Source: Blastococcus haudaquaticus
Lineage (GTDB): Bacteria; Actinomycetota; Actinomycetes; Mycobacteriales; Geodermatophilaceae
Assembly: GCF_900230285.1 (NCBI RefSeq)
Contig: NZ_OCNK01000004.1
Coordinates: 1-64,000, forward strand
Reading direction: 5' to 3'
DNA length: 64,000 bases
Shown here: positions 60,768 to 64,000 of the stretch, in pieces
Position numbering within the stretch: position 1 is the stretch's first letter
Layout: each line of letters opens with the position of its first letter
Notes under the pieces: generated by a model
What the model saw: only the letters and a program-made list of their open reading frames with translations
What the model was told of the DNA's origin: nothing
Databases searched by the model: none
Position numbers and translations under genes: made by a program

Positions 60768-61642
60768 CAGACCTCCCGGACCTTCCGGGCGCCGAGCAGG
60801 CCCTGCGGACGCAGCAGCAGGATGAGGAACAGCAGGCCGAAGGCGATCACGTCGCGCCAGGACGACCCGATGTACTGCACCGCGAAGACCTCGGCCAGGC
60901 CCAGGGCGAGCCCGCCGATGAGGGCCCCGGGCAGCGAGCCCATCCCGCCGACGATGATGACCGCCAGCCCCTTGAGCTCGATCGCCGAGCCCATGCCGAG
61001 CTGCGCGGTGTTGACGTTGATCGCGAACAGGACGCCCGCCACGGCGCCGAGGGCCGACGAGATGGCGAACGTGACGGCGGTGATCCGGTCGACGTTCACG
61101 CCCAGCACGCGCGCCGCGTCCGGGTTCTCCGCGACCGCCCGCATGCCGCGGCCCAGGCGGGTCCGCGTGACCATGTAGGTCAGGCCCACCATCAGGGCGA
61201 GGGAGACGCCCAGGATCACCACCTGCACCAGCGTCACCTGCGCGCCGGCCACCTCGTACCGGGTGTCGGGGAACGACCCGGCCGGGAACCGTCGGGTGTC
61301 CGGGCCGTACCGCCACTGGAGCAGGGCGATGACCATCCCGGCCAGCGCGATGGAGGAGATGAGCCCCGCGAAGTGTGCGTCGGCGCGACCTTTGAGAGGG
61401 CGGAACGCCAGCCGCTCGATCAGCAGCCCGAGCACCGCGCCGAAGACGAACACGATCGGCAGAGCCGCCCACAGGGAGAGCCCTCCCCGCTCGACCAGCT
61501 CGATGCCGACGAATGCCGACGCCGCGAAGACCGCGGGGTGAGCCAGGTTCAGCCGGTCCAGGATGCCGAACACCAGCGTGAACCCGATGGCGAACAGCGC
61601 GTAGATCGAGCCGATGAAGATGCCGTTGAGCAGTTGCTGCAC
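60767..61642 (-). CDS. livH: Branched-chain amino acid-type ABC permease (LivH)
   Basis: The 291-residue membrane protein has eight to nine hydrophobic helices, with family motifs LLNGIFIGSIYALFAIGFTLVFGILDRLNLAHPAVFA, RTRLGRGMRAVAENPDAARVLGVNVDRI and GSAIELKGLAVIIVGGMGSLPGALIGGLALGLAE. It forms the pore with the LivM half of the fusion protein. The GTG at 61642 is the start. The upstream gap to livK contains a strong hairpin, so this gene is probably expressed at a lower level than the binding protein. Confidence 0.94.
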   Translation of the reverse strand: MQQLLNGIFIGSIYALFAIGFTLVFGILDRLNLAHPAVFAASAFVGIELVERGGLSLWAALPIVFVFGAVLGLLIERLAFRPLKGRADAHFAGLISSIALAGMVIALLQWRYGPDTRRFPAGSFPDTRYEVAGAQVTLVQVVILGVSLALMVGLTYMVTRTRLGRGMRAVAENPDAARVLGVNVDRITAVTFAISSALGAVAGVLFAINVNTAQLGMGSAIELKGLAVIIVGGMGSLPGALIGGLALGLAEVFAVQYIGSSWRDVIAFGLLFLILLLRPQGLLGARKVREV

Positions 61643-61680
61643 AGCGGTCCCTAGGTCGTCGTGGATGCAGGCCCCGGGCG

Positions 61681-61712
61681 CCTTGCCCGGCCGGTTCCCC
61701 GGCCGGACAAGG
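61681..61712 (-). terminator. Hairpin between livK and livH
   Basis: CCTTG-C-CCGGCCGG (61681-61694) pairs with CCGGCCGG-A-CAAGG (61699-61712), a 13-pair stem with one mismatch and a 4-base loop, 8 bases after the livK stop. It probably terminates most transcripts or protects the 3' end of the binding-protein mRNA, a common way to make more binding protein than permease. Confidence 0.65.
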
Positions 61713-61720
61713 ATGCCGGG

Positions 61721-62896
61721 TCACTCCAGGACGGCGAACGCCCCGTCCTGGACGACCTGCACGACGGCCGGGTGGACGGCGTCCCGGTTCTCGTCGATGG
61801 AGAACTCGCCGAGCACCGTCGGGACGCCCTCCAGCTCGCCGAGCGCCGCCTTGATCTCCTCGCGGTCGGCCGAGCAGTTCGCCCGCACGGCCTGGTCGAC
61901 GAGCATCAGGCCCGCGTACGCCTGCGCGGCGAACTGGTCGGGCGCCGCGTCGTACTCGGCCTCGAAGTCCTCCAGGAACGCCTGGTTCTCCGGGTTGTCC
62001 GAGGAGGAGTTCCAGGCGGCGCCGACGACGACACCCTCGGCCGCGTCGCCCGCGTCGGCCATCAGGCGCGGGTTGTTGAATCCGTTGCCACCGATGATCG
62101 GCACGTCGATGCCGAGCTCCCGGGCCTGGGTGACCAGGGGGATGGCGGCCTCGATGAGGCCCGAGACCACGAGCGCGTCCGGGTCGCTCTCCTGGGCCTG
62201 CGTCAGCAGCGCACGGAAGTCGGTGTCGGACTTGGAGAAGGTGATCTCCTCCGCCACCTCGACGCCCTCGTCCTCCAGTGCACCGGCGAAGGCCTCGTAG
62301 CCGGACTCCGTGAACGCGTCGTCGTTGCTGTACATCACCACGACGTTCTTGAGGCCGTACTCCTCGGTGGCCTTCGCGATGGTCTGCGGGATCACCGCCT
62401 GCTCGGTCAGCGAATTGCGGAAGATGTAGTCGCCGATGTCGGTGATGCCCGCGGCGGTGTTGGAGATGCCCAGGACCGGCACGCCGGCCTCCTGGGCGAT
62501 CGGGTCGGACTGCACCGCCGCGTTCGACAAGGTCGGGCCGATGATCAGGCTCACGTCCTGGGAGACGAACTGGTCGAACAGCGTGATGCCCTGACGCGGG
62601 TCGGTCTGGTCGTCCTCGATGGTGAGGTCGTAGGTGACGCCCCCCTTCTCGGCCAGCTGCGCGGCGGCCAGCTCGAGTCCCCGCTGCTGGGACTCTCCGT
62701 AGCTGGCGGCGGCACCGGTGAGGCTGAGGACGGCGCCGATGGGCACCTCGCCGTCGATGGTGCAGGAGTCGCCGGTGCCCTCCCCGGAACGGTCCCCCGA
62801 GGCGGCCTGGTCCGCGTCCCCGTCGCCGGAGCCGCAGGAGGCGAGGACGAAGACCGCTGCGGTGGCAGCGGCGACGGTGTTCAGCTTGGCGCGCAT
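61721..62896 (-). CDS. Branched-chain amino acid-type ABC substrate-binding lipoprotein (LivK)
   Basis: The 391-residue protein has a signal peptide with lipobox VLASCGSG (Cys near residue 21), then an acidic linker. A type I periplasmic binding fold follows: VPIGAVLSLTGAAASYGESQQRGLELAAAQL, TIEDDQTDPRQGITLFDQFV, VPVLGISNTAAGITDIGDYIFRN, and VPIIGGNGFNNPRLM. The Ser/Thr residues after GISN and the SLTGAAASYG loop usually contact the ligand's amino-acid part. The ligand is unknown. ATG 62896 has GGAGAGAC upstream. It is the first gene of the liv operon, with a -10 like TACTGT about 134 bases upstream. Confidence 0.92.
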   Translation of the reverse strand: MRAKLNTVAAATAAVFVLASCGSGDGDADQAASGDRSGEGTGDSCTIDGEVPIGAVLSLTGAAASYGESQQRGLELAAAQLAEKGGVTYDLTIEDDQTDPRQGITLFDQFVSQDVSLIIGPTLSNAAVQSDPIAQEAGVPVLGISNTAAGITDIGDYIFRNSLTEQAVIPQTIAKATEEYGLKNVVVMYSNDDAFTESGYEAFAGALEDEGVEVAEEITFSKSDTDFRALLTQAQESDPDALVVSGLIEAAIPLVTQARELGIDVPIIGGNGFNNPRLMADAGDAAEGVVVGAAWNSSSDNPENQAFLEDFEAEYDAAPDQFAAQAYAGLMLVDQAVRANCSADREEIKAALGELEGVPTVLGEFSIDENRDAVHPAVVQVVQDGAFAVLE

Positions 62897-63177
62897 GTCT
62901 CTCCAGTTGTCGTGCGTGGGACCGCGTCGGCGCCGCCCGACCCGTGCGCGGGGGCCCACGCGGGGCAGCGGTCCGGCATCCGCCTACGGCGGACGTGGTG
63001 CGGCCGACCGGTCTCGGCCGGCCTGTCGCAGACGTCACAGTAAGCACACGCGGACGACTCCTCACGAGAGGAGGTGGTCACCGTTCCCAGAACGTGACCG
63101 TGCCGCCGCCCGGCAGCGCGACGATCATCGGGCGGGCACGATGGCCCCCTCTGCCCGCTCTCACCCGGAGGTCTCCC
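62897..63177. other. Divergent intergenic region between livK and the phosphonate-type lipoprotein gene
   Basis: No gene was found here. On the minus strand TACTGT (complement of 63037-63042) may be the livK -10. Two hairpins occur: CTCCTC-ACGA-GAGGAG (63058-63073) and GGTCAC(C)GTT...AACGTGACC (about 63077-63100), the second with a single bulged C. They could be operators or leader structures for either gene. GGAGG at 63167-63171 is the ribosome site of the leader ORF below. Confidence 0.5.
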
Positions 63178-63210
63178 GTGCCCGCACCCCGACCCCATCC
63201 GAGGACGTAG
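63178..63210 (+). CDS. Putative ten-residue leader peptide before the phosphonate-type lipoprotein
   Basis: GTG at 63178 opens a ten-codon frame, (M)PAPRPHPRT, ending with TAG at 63208-63210, whose G is the first base of the lipoprotein GTG start. GGAGG at 63167-63171 lies 6 bases before this GTG, an ideal distance. The peptide is Pro- and Arg-rich, codons that can slow ribosomes. It may couple or attenuate translation of the lipoprotein. The lipoprotein also has a weak GAGGA of its own, so dependence is unproven. Confidence 0.4.
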   Translation: MPAPRPHPRT

Positions 63211-64000
63211 TGAGCCTCGCTCGCGCCGCCCGGTCGGGTGGTCCCGCCGACGCACTCCCCGCCTCTGCAGTCCACGCCTTCTCCCGCCGCACGCTCCTCG
63301 CCGCCTCCGGCCTGGCGCTCGCCACCACCCTCGCCGCCTGCGGCCGCACCTCCCCCGTGTCCGGGCCGTCCGACCCGTCGGGCCCGCTGCGCATCGGCGC
63401 GATCCCCGACCAGGACCCCGAGGTCCTGCAGCGCCTCTACGGCATCGTCGCCGACGCGCTGTCCGGGGCCCTGGACCTCGACGTCTCCTACGCACCGGTC
63501 ACCGACTACGCGGCGGCGGTCTCGCTCTTCCGCACCGGCGACCTCGACCTGGTGTGGTTCGGCGGGCTCACCGGTGTCCAGGCCCGGCTGCAGACCGCCG
63601 GCGCCGTGCCCATCGCCCAGCGGGACATCGACGCCGACTTCCACTCCGTCTTCGTCGTCAACGCCGCCACCGGGCTGACGCCGTCCGACGACCTCGCACT
63701 GCTGGCCGGGCGCCGGTTCACCTACGGCAGCGAGACCTCCACGTCGGGCCGGCTCATGCCTGCCTTCTTCCTGCGCGAGCAGGGCGTCGACCCCGACGGC
63801 TTCCCGGGCGGGCCGGGGTTCTCCGGCTCGCACGACGCGACCCTGGCCCTGGTCGCCTCGGGCACCTACGAGGCGGGCGTGCTCAACGAGCAGGTCTGGA
63901 CGAGCCGGACGGCGGAAGGAGCGGTCGACCCGGCCGTGGTGCGGTACGCCCGCACCCCTGCCTACTCCGACTACCACTGGCTGCTCGGCCCCTCGGCGGT
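63210..64000 (+). CDS. Phosphonate/phosphite-type ABC substrate-binding lipoprotein (PhnD family), 3' truncated by window end
   Basis: The first 263 codons are present and the frame runs off the window. An N-terminal signal has a twin-arginine-like motif (SRRTLLAASGLALATTLAACG) ending in a lipobox Cys, so export may use Tat before lipidation. The domain follows the PhnD/SsuA pattern: LRIGAIPDQDPEVLQRLYGIVADAL, YAAAVSLFRTGDLDLVWFGGLTGVQARLQT, GRRFTYGSETSTSGRLMPAFFLRE and HDATLALVASGTYEAGVLNEQVW. It probably binds a phosphonate or a related oxyanion. GTG 63210 with GAGGA 4 bases upstream is the start. The permease and ATPase genes would lie beyond the window. Confidence 0.88.
   Translation, partial: MSLARAARSGGPADALPASAVHAFSRRTLLAASGLALATTLAACGRTSPVSGPSDPSGPLRIGAIPDQDPEVLQRLYGIVADALSGALDLDVSYAPVTDYAAAVSLFRTGDLDLVWFGGLTGVQARLQTAGAVPIAQRDIDADFHSVFVVNAATGLTPSDDLALLAGRRFTYGSETSTSGRLMPAFFLREQGVDPDGFPGGPGFSGSHDATLALVASGTYEAGVLNEQVWTSRTAEGAVDPAVVRYARTPAYSDYHWLLGPSA

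Overview
This window is chromosomal DNA of a very GC-rich actinobacterium. GTG starts are common, neighbouring genes often overlap by 4 bases (ATGA or GTGA), and many genes have a -10 box only 6-8 bases before the start codon, as in leaderless transcripts. The gene order recO-uppS and era / cytidine-deaminase-like / CorC-type / ybeY / phoH, with dnaG and glyS in the same window, resembles Mycobacterium. A 13E12/DUF222-type HNH endonuclease remnant and the overall gene content suggest the Geodermatophilaceae or a close relative. That placement is inference.

Layout. 1-874: a truncated, frameshifted HNH/DUF222 endonuclease gene. 972-9881: cobalamin (B12) corrin-ring genes on both strands (cobH, cobIJ, cobK, cbiD, cobM, cobL, cobQ), interrupted by a divergent MerR regulator / oxidoreductase pair. 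9903-19154: a cobalamin riboswitch followed by one tightly overlapping operon: a tiny leader ORF, a fused ChlI-ChlD metal chelatase, cobO, cobB, the cobalt importer cbiMNQO, a CobE-CobC fusion and a uroporphyrinogen-III methyltransferase. 19196-20446: class I DAHP synthase. 20480-22678: a zinc acquisition pair (aztD, aztC) behind a Zur-like promoter. 22692-23767: a CmtR-like metal sensor with a cation diffusion exporter. 23854-24990: an unrecognised gene interrupted by one in-frame TAG. 25173-25245: tRNA-Asn.

25385-34182 is mostly housekeeping: dnaG, ppdK, dusB, a RidA protein, a DUF218 protein and small hypotheticals. 34312-45405 looks like a catabolic island: a sugar-type ABC importer, two aldehyde dehydrogenases, an IclR regulator with repeated candidate operators, an amidase, an AraC-type regulator and a 2,4'-dihydroxyacetophenone-dioxygenase-like cupin. 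45577-58175 returns to core genes (glyS, uppS, recO, era, the CorC/ybeY/phoH block, an enoyl-CoA hydratase and a HIT protein). 58186-62896 encodes a branched-chain-amino-acid-type importer with a LivM-LivG fusion. The window ends inside a phosphonate-type binding lipoprotein that is preceded by a second tiny coupled leader ORF.

How the genes work together. The B12 genes supply most of the precorrin pathway, plus cobalt uptake, metal insertion and adenosylation. The large chelatase subunit (CobN), CobG/CobF functions and nucleotide-loop assembly are not present here. The strongest leads are the riboswitch/leader-ORF coupling, the aryl-ketone/aldehyde catabolic island with its GTTC-N9-GAAC operators, and several fused or catalytically altered proteins. 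No rRNA, CRISPR array, prophage or intact insertion sequence was seen.
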